In this document: one piece after another, positions 22,823 through 31,662 of the stretch | How the letters are laid out: every line of letters starts with the position of its first letter | How positions within the stretch are numbered: the first letter of the stretch is position 1 | Assembly: GCF_018918095.1 (NCBI RefSeq) | Contig: NZ_JAHLPV010000027.1 | Span: forward strand, 1-37,779 | Length of the DNA: 37,779 nt | Source: Acetivibrio sp. MSJd-27 | GTDB lineage: Bacteria; Bacillota; Clostridia; UMGS1840; HGM11507 | Direction: 5' to 3' | The notes under the pieces: generated by a model | Told to the model about the DNA's origin: nothing | What the model saw: the letters and a program-made list of their open reading frames with translations, nothing else | Databases searched by the model: none | Position numbers and translations under genes: made by a program

Positions 22823-25789
22823 CTAGACCGCGGTAAGCAGCCGGAATATCAGCACGGCCGCCTCCGCTCTCGTCAAAGATCCGTTCGGACGGAAGGACCC
22901 GTCCTCATATCCGCCGATAATACCCTTTCCGGCCAGCTTGCCCACCGCTTCCACGGCATAGGGAGAAATACTCCCGCCATCAGTGAACCCCTTCCTTGTT
23001 TCCCCAAAGGTTTTGTTGCCGGCGAGCTTGTAGAGAATAACAGCAGACATTTCTCTTGTAATATTTTGATCCGGAGAAAAGATATCGCTTTCCACTCCGC
23101 TGACAATCCCCGCCTGATAAGCGGACAGAACGCTGTCATGATACCATACGTCCTCCTCCACATCCTTGAAAGGATTAGCGCCGTCCGTGCCTTTGGACAG
23201 TTCAAACGCCTTGACCGCCATGGTCACAAACTCGGCTCTCGTCACCGTATCCTCCGGTGCAAATTTGCCTTCTTCTTTTCCCTGTACTGCTTTTTTGATG
23301 TGCAGATAGCGCACGGCGCTTCTCGCCCAGCGGGTATTGCCCATATCGCTGAAAGGATATTCTCCGCCTGGCACGGGGGTTGGGGTAACCGTCGGTTCTT
23401 CCGGCTTTTTAATGGGATCTTCCGTATCCTTATCGGGCACATTGGGAATCCATGTGGTCTGTCCATTGTTTCCGGACGGCCTTGAAGCTGTTCCTCCCGA
23501 TCCGGATCCTCCTGTTCCAGAATTACCGCCGCCGGTGTTTTGCTCCTTTTTCTTCTGATTGTCCGTCTCATCGGAGAATGCCTGGCTCAGCTGTTCAAAG
23601 CTTCCGAAGGACACACCGGTCAGCTTCTGATCCACCTTCTCCTTCTGCCTGAGTCCGTTGTATTTTGCAAAGACTGCGTCGCTTATACCGATCAGTTCTC
23701 TGCAGTCGGTGATAATTTTCCTCGTCTGCTTATAGTGTTCCGCCTTCTCCACTCCGGTGAGAACAACCGCTTGGTGCAGCGCCTTCAAAAAGCTTTCCTC
23801 TGTAAAGCATTCCTTTTTCCGCAGCGCTGTTTCCGCGGCGGTGACCGTCTCTTCAGACAGTTCCTCCTGATACAGGTTTTTCACCGCATCATCAGCCGGA
23901 AGATTGTCTGCCGTTTGCGCCATGCCGGCCCCCTGATAATAGAATGCGGCGAGCCGGTACAATCCGGCAAGCTTCTCCTGAAAAGCGTCGATGGAAGCAT
24001 AGCTTCCGTCCAGCTCTTTTTTCGTTTCCAGCACCGCGTTTAAGATATAATCCCTGCCCTCATGGGAAAGCGCTTCATAAGGCTCCAAATCAAGATTGCA
24101 TGCCTTGCCGTAATCCTCAAAAAACTGCCCGATGCCGGCTTTGTCCGCCGCCGCGTTCAGTGCGGGCAGCGCTTTTTCTATGTAGCCAGTGTCAAAAAAT
24201 TCAAAATCTTTTTTCGCCGTTTGTTCCGATTTGAAGAGGGATGCTATCCCGTAAAAGGTGCTGGTTTCCGTCAGAGTGACTGGCAGGGAGGCTTCCCCGT
24301 TTTCCGTGCTGAACAAGTCCACGAAAGCCAGATTTTCCTTTGTCACTGCCCCCTCCTGCCGCAGAACGGCGAATACTCCATCCCGCGAAGCAGTGTCGGA
24401 AATGCGGATCTGAGGGGTGACAACCTGCTTCTCATAGTCCGTGGCATAGCTTAAGGCGATATTCCCTTCATAGACACCGCAGTCCCGATTCAGACTGCCC
24501 TGCTTCATACCGCTACTATCATAGCTCGTTTTTCCCGAGATGGGGGAAAGGCTCTCCAGCGACTGCACGGCAAACAGTGTGCATTTCTGTTTCACCTTTT
24601 CCCCGTCCAGGGCAACGGTTGTCTCAACCGGTCCGTTCGCTCCCGCTGGGATGGAAAGTGTTGCGATATCCAGCGCGGATACAGCATTTTTCTCGTCGTA
24701 TGCCGTCACGAAAACGAACGCTTGGATGTCACTCGCCGTCTCATTAACAGCATTTGCTTTGATTTTATAAGTACCGGAGGTGCCCAGCGTAAAATTCTCC
24801 AGTTCCAGTCCTTCCAGATAGAGCGCCTGTTCCTTGGTGCGGAAGGTCTTGGCGGAATTTAACTGCCTGTCGTCAATATCGGTGACGCCTGCCGCCTGAA
24901 GGGTGTACGCCGCGCTGTTTTTCAGCGGCGTTTCAAAGGTCAGCGTATATTTTCTCGGATTGATGGGATCCCGCTCAACAGCCGATACCCTGTTTCCGTC
25001 TATGGAAAAGTTGTCCGCCGTCACTTCCGTGCCGGCCTTCACCGGAAAATTGAACAGAACATTGATCCGATCGGTTTCCGTGTTCTGCGCATTCTCCACC
25101 ACAAAATCAAATTGATCCTGATACTCATACAGTGCCGCGTAATCGATATTGAACCATCCGTCAATTTTATTAGCCGTATAGCCGCTCCATACAAATTTTC
25201 CTGTATTTGCGTAGCTGTTTCCTTGTATGTTCGGGTACTTGTTATGGTTGGTGACACCGTCAATAAAAATAGTCCTCTCTTCCTTCTCGTTGTCGTACAC
25301 GATGGTGACAGTATGCCATTCCGTCAGGTAATAGGGAAGGAGCAAATCCTCAAGGACTGTGCCATTCTCCTTGTCCTTGTATCCGCGGGGCGCTGCACGC
25401 TGGATACAGAAGGTTTCGGTTCTTCCCTTGACATCTTTGTAAATGGACGAACTGTTGTTGAGATTTGGCTGATACCGGAACTCCAGAACCAGCTTCGGTT
25501 TCCCCTCAATATAGGGGGTCAGATCTTTTCTGAAATCAGCGCCCGAAAGGTTCTTATTGACATTGACAAGCTGCATATAGGCGTTGTCGCCGTCCTCTAC
25601 TCTGGTAAGCTTTCCGACCGTGTTTTCATATCCGATTATCGCCGTGTCGCCCGGCTGATAGCCGGTGACAAAATCGTCGTAAAAATAGGTTTGAAAATCA
25701 GGGTTTTCCGCTTCTACCGGCTCTGCCGGAAAAAACGGAAGGCAAAGAAGCCATGCAAGTGCCGCGCAAAGTATTCTCTTCCCTTTCAT
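22823..25789 (-). CDS. SLH-anchored surface protein with LamG-like and Ig-like domains
   Basis: A 988-residue secreted protein. Order: signal peptide (1-27); LamG-like domain (about 35-225; EGKPKLVLEFRYQ, IVYDNEKEERTIFIDG, FNIDYAALYEYQD) related to those of both neighbours; a Big_5-type Ig-like domain (about 228-322; RINVLFNFPVKAGTEVTADNF, KYTLTFETPLKNSAAYTL); a second beta domain (about 325-415; LENFTLGTSGTYKIKANAVN); a long helical segment (about 450-720); a Gly/Ser then Pro/Thr linker (about 730-805); and three C-terminal SLH domains (about 811-988). It is wall-anchored and probably binds carbohydrate or protein ligands. No catalytic residues were recognised. Co-transcribed with the genes on either side (11 and 19 bp spacing). 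Confidence 0.83.
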   Translation of the reverse strand: MKGKRILCAALAWLLCLPFFPAEPVEAENPDFQTYFYDDFVTGYQPGDTAIIGYENTVGKLTRVEDGDNAYMQLVNVNKNLSGADFRKDLTPYIEGKPKLVLEFRYQPNLNNSSSIYKDVKGRTETFCIQRAAPRGYKDKENGTVLEDLLLPYYLTEWHTVTIVYDNEKEERTIFIDGVTNHNKYPNIQGNSYANTGKFVWSGYTANKIDGWFNIDYAALYEYQDQFDFVVENAQNTETDRINVLFNFPVKAGTEVTADNFSIDGNRVSAVERDPINPRKYTLTFETPLKNSAAYTLQAAGVTDIDDRQLNSAKTFRTKEQALYLEGLELENFTLGTSGTYKIKANAVNETASDIQAFVFVTAYDEKNAVSALDIATLSIPAGANGPVETTVALDGEKVKQKCTLFAVQSLESLSPISGKTSYDSSGMKQGSLNRDCGVYEGNIALSYATDYEKQVVTPQIRISDTASRDGVFAVLRQEGAVTKENLAFVDLFSTENGEASLPVTLTETSTFYGIASLFKSEQTAKKDFEFFDTGYIEKALPALNAAADKAGIGQFFEDYGKACNLDLEPYEALSHEGRDYILNAVLETKKELDGSYASIDAFQEKLAGLYRLAAFYYQGAGMAQTADNLPADDAVKNLYQEELSEETVTAAETALRKKECFTEESFLKALHQAVVLTGVEKAEHYKQTRKIITDCRELIGISDAVFAKYNGLRQKEKVDQKLTGVSFGSFEQLSQAFSDETDNQKKKEQNTGGGNSGTGGSGSGGTASRPSGNNGQTTWIPNVPDKDTEDPIKKPEEPTVTPTPVPGGEYPFSDMGNTRWARSAVRYLHIKKAVQGKEEGKFAPEDTVTRAEFVTMAVKAFELSKGTDGANPFKDVEEDVWYHDSVLSAYQAGIVSGVESDIFSPDQNITREMSAVILYKLAGNKTFGETRKGFTDGGSISPYAVEAVGKLAGKGIIGGYEDGSFRPNGSLTRAEAAVLIFRLLTAV

Positions 25790-25808
25790 TGTTCATTCCC
25801 CTTCCTCT

Positions 25809-28800
25809 TTATTTTGTGGTGATGGTGACAGTTTGGGAAGCATCCTCCCAGCCCACAACATATCCCATAGACTCCGCGATCACTCTCACCGGAATGTATG
25901 TGCGATCCTCTTTCAGCAGAGGAGAAACATCGAATTCTGTTTTGACTCCGTTGCACTCGTAAGTATTGCTGCCGATGGTCATTTTCATGTCATCGCCCTC
26001 CGGGCCGTATGCCGTGATGGTCTGAAGTGCGTCATCCCAGTTCACTGTCCACCCGAACCGTTCAAATAGTTTCCGGAAGGGAAGCATCACCCGGCTGTCC
26101 TCATACAGGAAGGGTTTTCCGTAAGTGTCATCAAAGCCGACCTCTTCCCCGTCAATTTTCACCGAAATGCCACTGCTTACCGGCGGTACATCCGTCTTGA
26201 CTGCGGTGTCCAGATAGCCTGCCAGCTTCTGTGCCGCCCCTTTGATGGCTTCTGACGAATCCGTTTGTTTGACTGCCTTTGCCGCGCTGAGCGCCTGCTG
26301 CGCTCCGGGATCGCTCGGCTTATCCCGCTCCGCTCTGGCTATCAGACTCTGCAGCCTTTCCCACTGGCTGACCTCCAGCTTGATAATGTGGGTTTTATCG
26401 TCATAGTACACATTGCCCGACGGATCCACCGCCACGTGGGTACAGTTTTTCGCAAGGTTTTTATAGGTGTTGTTGTAAATATCAACCGCGGACAATACAT
26501 AACCTGCGTTCGTATACATCGTACCGTCCGCACCCCACCGGATATAATTTCCTCTTCTGGTTGCAGGCATATCACTTTCGGTGGTGGAAATACTCTTCTT
26601 GACCTCCAGTGTTTCCGTATCAATACCGAAAACGGTTCCCTGTTTATCCGAGCAGGCCCACAGAAGGCCGTCCGGACCGAAGGACATCTGTCCGATGATG
26701 GCAGTTGAGGTTCCTATACCGGGGATATTCAAAATGGTTTCCTTTTCGATCGCCATCGTCTTCGCGTCAATCACAGCAAATTTTGCCTGACTTTCAACGG
26801 GATCGATGCCGATCCCGCCGCTTATCGTCGTTCCGACATAGATTTTTCCGTCCTTGTAGGCAAGTCCGCCGATCGCGTGGTTGGGAAACAGATTCCGATA
26901 GGTTTTGAAATCCGGTTTGCCGTTTTCGTCCTCATGATAGACTGTGATGGCACCGCCTAACTCACCGTAATCGGGGATACTGCCGATCAAGATGGTGTTC
27001 TCCCAAGCTGTTTCCATGACGAAGGGGCGATCCTGCATCTCCCCAATGTCCGCCACCATGCAGGGGTTACCCTCCGTGGAGAGATCCCTCTTATAGTCGA
27101 TGGGCTGTGCGGGATCATAGCGGTATATCACCGCCCCGGTGTAGGTTCCGTAGTAAGCTTTGCCGTTCATCATCACAAAGCCTTCCGGCTGATGGAAGTT
27201 CTGAATATTAAAGGTGAATTCTCCCTTGTTGGTGTCGTAGCCGCTGATGCCGTACTGATACCCGCCAATATAGAGCATTCCGTCATCCGCACACTGCATT
27301 CTCTGGATGGTGGGGCCGTCCGGCTCCAGTCCGGTCACCGGAACAGTCTCAACGGTTTTATCCTGCGGATTTAACAGATATACGTTTTCCACAAAATCGG
27401 AATTCATCGCCAGGCGATGGGATCCGTCCGGCATTTTAACCCAGTACAGCCCAATCAGCGGGCGATCCACCGGCGCATCGATCGTACAAATCTTCTCATT
27501 TTCTTTGGTGGAAATCCGATAACTGTAAATATCAACGTCCTTTGTGTAATAAATCAAATCGCTGTCATAAGGAGAAGGCTTGGACATGACATACTGTTTT
27601 CCGGTACACTTTATGGTATCCAGAAGTTCCAGCGTCTCCTCGTCAAACACCATCAATGTTCCCCACTGCATCGCGAAAAGTTTTCCATCCACCACCGAAA
27701 GCATATAGATGGTGCTTCCGCCCAACTGACTTTTGATCTCCTGCTTTTGCCCGGTCTGCCGGTCATAGCGGATGATAGCCTGAATATCCGCGTTGACGCC
27801 GGTTCCAACATACACATACTTATCTGTAACCGTCATGCCCTGATTGTATTGGGCTTCGGATTTCATGACACCGAGATTCCGGTATGCGGCTTTGTTGACG
27901 TCGTATTCGCTGACATAGCCGCCGCCCTTAGAGAAACTGCTGATATACACCTTATTGTCGTTCGATACACGAAGGGTATATGCGTCCTTCACTGGTGTAA
28001 AATTGGGGCATTCTGTGATCTTTTCCTGCTTGGGATCATAGCACATCAAGGCTCCTTTGGGATTGCCGACAAAATAAACCTTCCCGTCCGGCGCCACGTC
28101 CAGACCGTTGACCAGCGTCATAGAATCAATCCGCTGGCTGAAGTTCACCTTCCCGGTCAGGGCATTGATCGCATAAAAGGTACAACCCTGAACGCCGAAA
28201 TACAGCTCCGGATTTCCGTTTTTGTCGTATCCGTAAGCGCTGTAAGTCGTCTTTGCCGTTTTGACGCCGATTCCCAGATCCTCCTTGTTGCCAAACGAAG
28301 GCCCAACTTTCTCCACTGCGGTTCCCCCTCTGGGAGCGGTAGGCTCCTCCTGGGCGGGAACATTCTCCGTGAAGGTCGGTTGGAAAGAATCCTTGCTGAT
28401 CGGCTGGAAACCGTCGGTATACTCATAAATTTTGATATAATCAAAATCCACATAGCTGGTGGCGTTCATCACTGCCACGATGTTAAAGCGCAAATCACCG
28501 GTCTGATAATAATTGTTGCCTTCGAAGGTTCCCTTTTCCTCGCCGTTCAGGTATATGGTCCGGTTGGGCGACGCGTTGTCATACACAATGGTAATAGTAT
28601 GCCAGTTTTTCCGATCCTCCATGGTAAAGGTCGCCAGTTTCTGATCGTTTGCCTTGTTGTAAAAGCCGTTGTTTTCCCCTCTCTGAATATGGCAGGTTGG
28701 CTCCCCGTTAGAAGGGCTCCAGGATACATAGGAGCTTCCGCTGTCCAGAAAAGCTTTCATTTTGTACTCTACAACCATCTTTGGTTTGCCGGGTACGTCC

Positions 28801-29066
28801 TTCAGCCAGACGCTCAGTTGGGATCCGGCGCTTCCGTTGGGAAGCAGCCGCATATAGCCTTTCCCGTTCTCGTCGGTATAGCGCTCCACATTTGCAGAGC
28901 CTGCCGGAAACGTATGACTCAGACTTTTCACCTTGGTGTCCTGCTGTTCATACGCCGTTGTGAAGTCATCGTAATAATGGCACACAGGATCCTTGGCCTG
29001 TGCCGCGAATGGAATCCATTGAAGCAAAGTCAATGCTGTCAGAAAGAAAGCCACGATTTTTTTCAT
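25809..29066 (-). CDS. Secreted LamG-like / beta-propeller protein with C-terminal copper-amine-oxidase-N domain
   Basis: A 1085-residue secreted protein. Order: signal peptide (1-24, ending AQA); LamG-like domain (about 27-222; VPGKPKMVVEYKMK, IVYDNASPNRTIYLNGEEKG, VDFDYIKIYEYTDG), closest to that of the protein at 19635; linker; a large propeller (about 258-905) related to that of the protein at 3821-7936 (IGSIPDYGELGGAITVY, FGPDGLLWACSD); a short helical piece; and a Cu_amine_oxidN1-type stalk domain (about 970-1085; RVMLPFRKLFERFGWTVNWDD, RTYIPVRVIAESMGYVVGWED). There is no SLH domain, so it is either released or held by the C-terminal domain. The domain name does not imply copper or oxidase activity. 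It lies 16 bp after the FAD oxidoreductase gene. Ligand unknown. Confidence 0.83.
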   Translation of the reverse strand: MKKIVAFFLTALTLLQWIPFAAQAKDPVCHYYDDFTTAYEQQDTKVKSLSHTFPAGSANVERYTDENGKGYMRLLPNGSAGSQLSVWLKDVPGKPKMVVEYKMKAFLDSGSSYVSWSPSNGEPTCHIQRGENNGFYNKANDQKLATFTMEDRKNWHTITIVYDNASPNRTIYLNGEEKGTFEGNNYYQTGDLRFNIVAVMNATSYVDFDYIKIYEYTDGFQPISKDSFQPTFTENVPAQEEPTAPRGGTAVEKVGPSFGNKEDLGIGVKTAKTTYSAYGYDKNGNPELYFGVQGCTFYAINALTGKVNFSQRIDSMTLVNGLDVAPDGKVYFVGNPKGALMCYDPKQEKITECPNFTPVKDAYTLRVSNDNKVYISSFSKGGGYVSEYDVNKAAYRNLGVMKSEAQYNQGMTVTDKYVYVGTGVNADIQAIIRYDRQTGQKQEIKSQLGGSTIYMLSVVDGKLFAMQWGTLMVFDEETLELLDTIKCTGKQYVMSKPSPYDSDLIYYTKDVDIYSYRISTKENEKICTIDAPVDRPLIGLYWVKMPDGSHRLAMNSDFVENVYLLNPQDKTVETVPVTGLEPDGPTIQRMQCADDGMLYIGGYQYGISGYDTNKGEFTFNIQNFHQPEGFVMMNGKAYYGTYTGAVIYRYDPAQPIDYKRDLSTEGNPCMVADIGEMQDRPFVMETAWENTILIGSIPDYGELGGAITVYHEDENGKPDFKTYRNLFPNHAIGGLAYKDGKIYVGTTISGGIGIDPVESQAKFAVIDAKTMAIEKETILNIPGIGTSTAIIGQMSFGPDGLLWACSDKQGTVFGIDTETLEVKKSISTTESDMPATRRGNYIRWGADGTMYTNAGYVLSAVDIYNNTYKNLAKNCTHVAVDPSGNVYYDDKTHIIKLEVSQWERLQSLIARAERDKPSDPGAQQALSAAKAVKQTDSSEAIKGAAQKLAGYLDTAVKTDVPPVSSGISVKIDGEEVGFDDTYGKPFLYEDSRVMLPFRKLFERFGWTVNWDDALQTITAYGPEGDDMKMTIGSNTYECNGVKTEFDVSPLLKEDRTYIPVRVIAESMGYVVGWEDASQTVTITTK

Positions 29067-29082
29067 TTTCTTCCTCCTTTTT

Positions 29083-30333
29083 TTAATAAAGACAGTGATA
29101 GTTATCCATCAGGCGGTGTAACCGATTTATGTCTATTTCTCCCACTTTGAGCTGCTCCTGCAAAGCCAGACTGACCGCCATACCAGCCGCCTCACCGAGA
29201 TTGCTGCAGATCGGGATAATCCGGTAAGCGGATTGGGCCTCATGAGTAGAAGAGATGCATCTGCCTGTCACCAGAAAATTGGAATATAAGCGGTTCACCA
29301 TCGCCCGGTAGGGAATGGTATAAAAGTCATGATCGTCTATATGGTATTGAACCGTTCCGCTTCCGTCCGGGTTATGAATATCAATTCCGTAAGCCCCTCT
29401 GGAAACCGAATCCTCAAATTTCCTGCACTGCATAATATCCTCCGCCGTGATTTCGTACATTCCTTCAATCATACGGCTTTCCCGCACGCCAATCTGCGGT
29501 GCGGACATGATAAGATTGCTGTTTTGAAAACCGTCCGCATGTTTTTTTAAAAAGCTGTACAGCTCAAAAACCTGCTTCCGCGCTTCCTGTTCTGCCGCGC
29601 TCAGTTCTCTGGCGTTTAAGGGATTTTTCCGAACAATCCGGGTGGAGTTAAAGTGTACGACGCCCTTTTCGATATGTTCGAAGGTAAGAATGTTTTCCCT
29701 TGGATTTGTTATTTTTCCTTCTCTTTGGTATTGCTGATACAGCGCAAGGATTTTTTCACGATTTTTATGGAATGTCTCAACGTCCACGTTAGAAAGACGA
29801 AAGCACATAGTCATCGGTTGGCAGCACTCATCCTCTTTCCGCCCAACATGGTAAGGGCATCCAGCCAGATATGCCAAATCTCCGTCTCCTGTCGCGTCAA
29901 TAAAATAGTCTGCCCGATAGGTCTCGACTCCCGATTTGTTGGCAACGCGAATCTCGGTGATACGCTCATTTTCCGTACCGACACCGACAAGATAGCTGTG
30001 AAACAGCACATCAATGTGATATTCTTCCGTCAGCTCATCCAGAACAATTTTCAGGATCTCCTCATTAAAGGTGACTTTATTTTCAAGAAGGCCTCCTTTT
30101 TCCTCCAGCCGGTCTAAAATCTGCAGAAACAGGCCTCCGTTTACCGCTGTGTTCTGCCCGCTCTCATTCTTTGACCAATACCGCATAAACGGATTGACTA
30201 GGCAATTGACCGCAGAACCTCCCAGAAACCCGCTGCATTCTATCACTAAAACCTTTCTTTTTTCTCTTGCCGCAGCGATGGCCGCATTGACACCGGATAT
30301 GCCTCCGCCGGCCACAATCAAATCATAGTTCAT
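29083..30333 (-). CDS. FAD-dependent oxidoreductase (PF12831 type), first gene of the surface operon
   Basis: A 416-residue cytoplasmic flavoprotein without signal peptide. N-terminal dinucleotide-binding loop GGGISGVNAAIAAAREKRKVLVIE, then GGSAVNCLV, a second FAD contact YFIDATGDGDLAYLAG, and a C-terminal FAD segment NFLVTGRCISSTHEAQSAYRIIPICSNLGEAAGMAV. This is the FAD_oxidored family often found in polysaccharide-use loci and sometimes mislabelled xanthan lyase. The substrate is unknown; oxidation of a sugar or polyol hydroxyl would fit the Gfo/Idh/MocA and isomerase genes downstream. Start ATG at 30333 behind AAAGGAGG. A divergent PocR-AraC regulator lies 230 bp away and probably controls it. 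Confidence 0.88.
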   Translation of the reverse strand: MNYDLIVAGGGISGVNAAIAAAREKRKVLVIECSGFLGGSAVNCLVNPFMRYWSKNESGQNTAVNGGLFLQILDRLEEKGGLLENKVTFNEEILKIVLDELTEEYHIDVLFHSYLVGVGTENERITEIRVANKSGVETYRADYFIDATGDGDLAYLAGCPYHVGRKEDECCQPMTMCFRLSNVDVETFHKNREKILALYQQYQREGKITNPRENILTFEHIEKGVVHFNSTRIVRKNPLNARELSAAEQEARKQVFELYSFLKKHADGFQNSNLIMSAPQIGVRESRMIEGMYEITAEDIMQCRKFEDSVSRGAYGIDIHNPDGSGTVQYHIDDHDFYTIPYRAMVNRLYSNFLVTGRCISSTHEAQSAYRIIPICSNLGEAAGMAVSLALQEQLKVGEIDINRLHRLMDNYHCLY

Positions 30334-30376
30334 ACTGCCCCTCCTTTTGCTTTATGATAGGAACCTGTCAAGGGAC

Positions 30377-30505
30377 TTGTGCAAATCTCTCAAGCATTAG
30401 GGAGTCAAATCCTTGGAAGAATCCTATAATAATGTTCGTATGACATCATTATAGCAACTTACTGCGATTTTTTCTTGAACAAGCAAGAATAAAACCTTGC
30501 ACAAA
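30377..30505. promoter_or_regulatory. Divergent control region with a repeated TTGTGCAA motif
   Basis: TTGTGCAA (30377-30384) and its inverse TTGCACAA (30498-30505) lie 113 bp apart. The second overlaps the -35 box of the regulator gene. A leftward -10 (TATAAT, 30448-30453) has no good -35 at 17 bp, as expected for an activator-dependent promoter. Short CAAG/CTTG palindromes lie nearby. They are candidate sites for the AraC-type protein encoded next door. Confidence 0.45.
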
Positions 30506-30527
30506 AGATACATTCTATGATAAGATA
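30498..30527 (+). promoter_or_regulatory. Predicted promoter of the PocR-AraC gene
   Basis: TTGCAC (30498-30503), 18-bp spacer, TAAGAT (30522-30527), about 36 bp before the start codon. Overlap with TTGCACAA suggests autoregulation. Confidence 0.55.
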
Positions 30528-30563
30528 CATACAAAAGGTATATTTGAGTCAGGAGAAAATGCA

Positions 30564-31442
30564 ATGGAGAAGAAGGAAAGCCAGCTGCAGGCCTTAATCA
30601 ATGTGCTGACGGCAAACTCGAAGCTTCACATCTGCGTCTATGACATGTCCAATATTCTAAATAATGATGTGATGAGCTTAAAACGGCAAAATACCATGCA
30701 CTTGTCCGAGATCTGCAATCTGATGAAGCGTACAAAAAGGGGACTTGGGCGCTGCATGCGCTGCCGTTCCTATGTAAATCACAAAGTCTATTCCAAGAAA
30801 AAAATGCTGGTCGGTCAATGCATCAACGGGCTGACAGAAATTGTACAGCCGGTCATTTATAATGGAAGAGTGATGTGTATTATTTATATCGGTAATTTTT
30901 ATACCGACAAAGCTGTGACAGCGCATGAACTCTTGCAATCCGCAAAAAAGTGCGGCTGTCCGGAGATGGAGGCAGTCTACGCTCTGTCCGGACTTCAGCC
31001 CTGTCCGGATTTGAATCTCTATATTCAAATGGGCAGAATCATCAAAGAGTATATCATTATGCTTTTCGAAAAATACCATGTTTCTCTCACAGTGGATTCC
31101 CATTGGATTGTGGAGGATTTAAAAAACCATATTGCCTCCTACTATAACCACAGTCTAGTCCTGTCCGATCTGACCTCGGCATACCGCTTTAATGACAAAT
31201 ATATCGGCCGTATTTTCAAAAAGCATACCGGCCTCTCCTTTGCGGAATACCTGAACCAGGTGCGGATTCAAAAAGCTTGTATTCTGCTGAAGACCACAGA
31301 CAAGAAGATGATAGAGATCGCCCTGTCGGTAGGCTATGAAAATATTAGTTATTTTAACCGAACCTTCAAGAAGGTTACCGGTATGACCCCTTTGGAATAC
31401 CGCAATGAGCCCGATGCGCAGATTCCCGGCAATTTATTCTGA
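30564..31442 (+). CDS. AraC-family regulator with N-terminal PocR sensory domain
   Basis: A 292-residue cytoplasmic regulator. Residues about 8-170 form a PocR ligand-binding domain with its cysteine motif (RCMRC, then GQCINGLTEIVQPV). Residues about 188-285 form an AraC DNA-binding domain with two helix-turn-helix units (LSDLTSAYRFNDKYIGRIFKKHTG, and MIEIALSVGYENISYFNRTFKKVTGMTPLEYR). PocR domains sense small molecules such as polyols or other hydrocarbon derivatives; the clustered cysteines could also bind metal. Its position, divergent from the FAD oxidoreductase operon with shared motifs in the spacer, suggests it activates that operon when its ligand is present. RBS CAGGAG. Confidence 0.9.
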   Translation: MEKKESQLQALINVLTANSKLHICVYDMSNILNNDVMSLKRQNTMHLSEICNLMKRTKRGLGRCMRCRSYVNHKVYSKKKMLVGQCINGLTEIVQPVIYNGRVMCIIYIGNFYTDKAVTAHELLQSAKKCGCPEMEAVYALSGLQPCPDLNLYIQMGRIIKEYIIMLFEKYHVSLTVDSHWIVEDLKNHIASYYNHSLVLSDLTSAYRFNDKYIGRIFKKHTGLSFAEYLNQVRIQKACILLKTTDKKMIEIALSVGYENISYFNRTFKKVTGMTPLEYRNEPDAQIPGNLF

Positions 31443-31496
31443 CCTCTGCCTTTCAAACGTTTTGACACCATTTTATATTTTCTAATTCTAATGCGA

Positions 31497-31536
31497 AAAA
31501 AACAGCGAAAAAGTTGACTCTTTCCCGCTGTTTCTA
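31497..31536 (-). terminator. Terminator after ymdB (leftward), possibly also for the regulator gene
   Basis: AACAGCG (31501-31507) / CGCTGTT (31526-31532) with further pairing inside (AAAG/CTTT). The leftward transcript has seven Us after the stem; the rightward one has TTTCTATATTT. Confidence 0.75.
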
Positions 31537-31615
31537 TATTTCCTATCATCCAAACAAATGCCATTATGGCATTTCAGAAAACAAACGCTTTAAAGTTCGA
31601 TCCATCGCCGATTGC

Positions 31616-31646
31616 CCTTCCGAAACAATCGGAAGGACTTTTTTCA
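31616..31646 (+). terminator. Rightward terminator downstream of the regulator gene
   Basis: CCTTCCGA / TCGGAAGG with a 5-base loop, then ACTTTTTTC. It lies 173 bp past the stop codon of the AraC-type gene. A further perfect small palindrome (AAATGCC/GGCATTT) lies at 31557-31575. Confidence 0.75.
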
Positions 31647-31662
31647 AACACGCCCGCTTCCC

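Noticed and set aside
25809-29066. Calling the protein a copper amine oxidase
   Set aside because: Only the small N-domain-type repeat is present, at the C-terminus; the catalytic oxidase domain is absent.
26342-29150. Long plus-strand frames (up to 577 codons) opposite the propeller and LamG genes
   Set aside because: They are antisense to large, well-supported secreted proteins with signal peptides and clear domains; their own sequences show no domain or signal for translation.
29083-30333. Annotating the flavoprotein as xanthan lyase
   Set aside because: The label is sometimes used in databases for this family, but the sequence is a two-motif FAD oxidoreductase without lyase features or a signal peptide.
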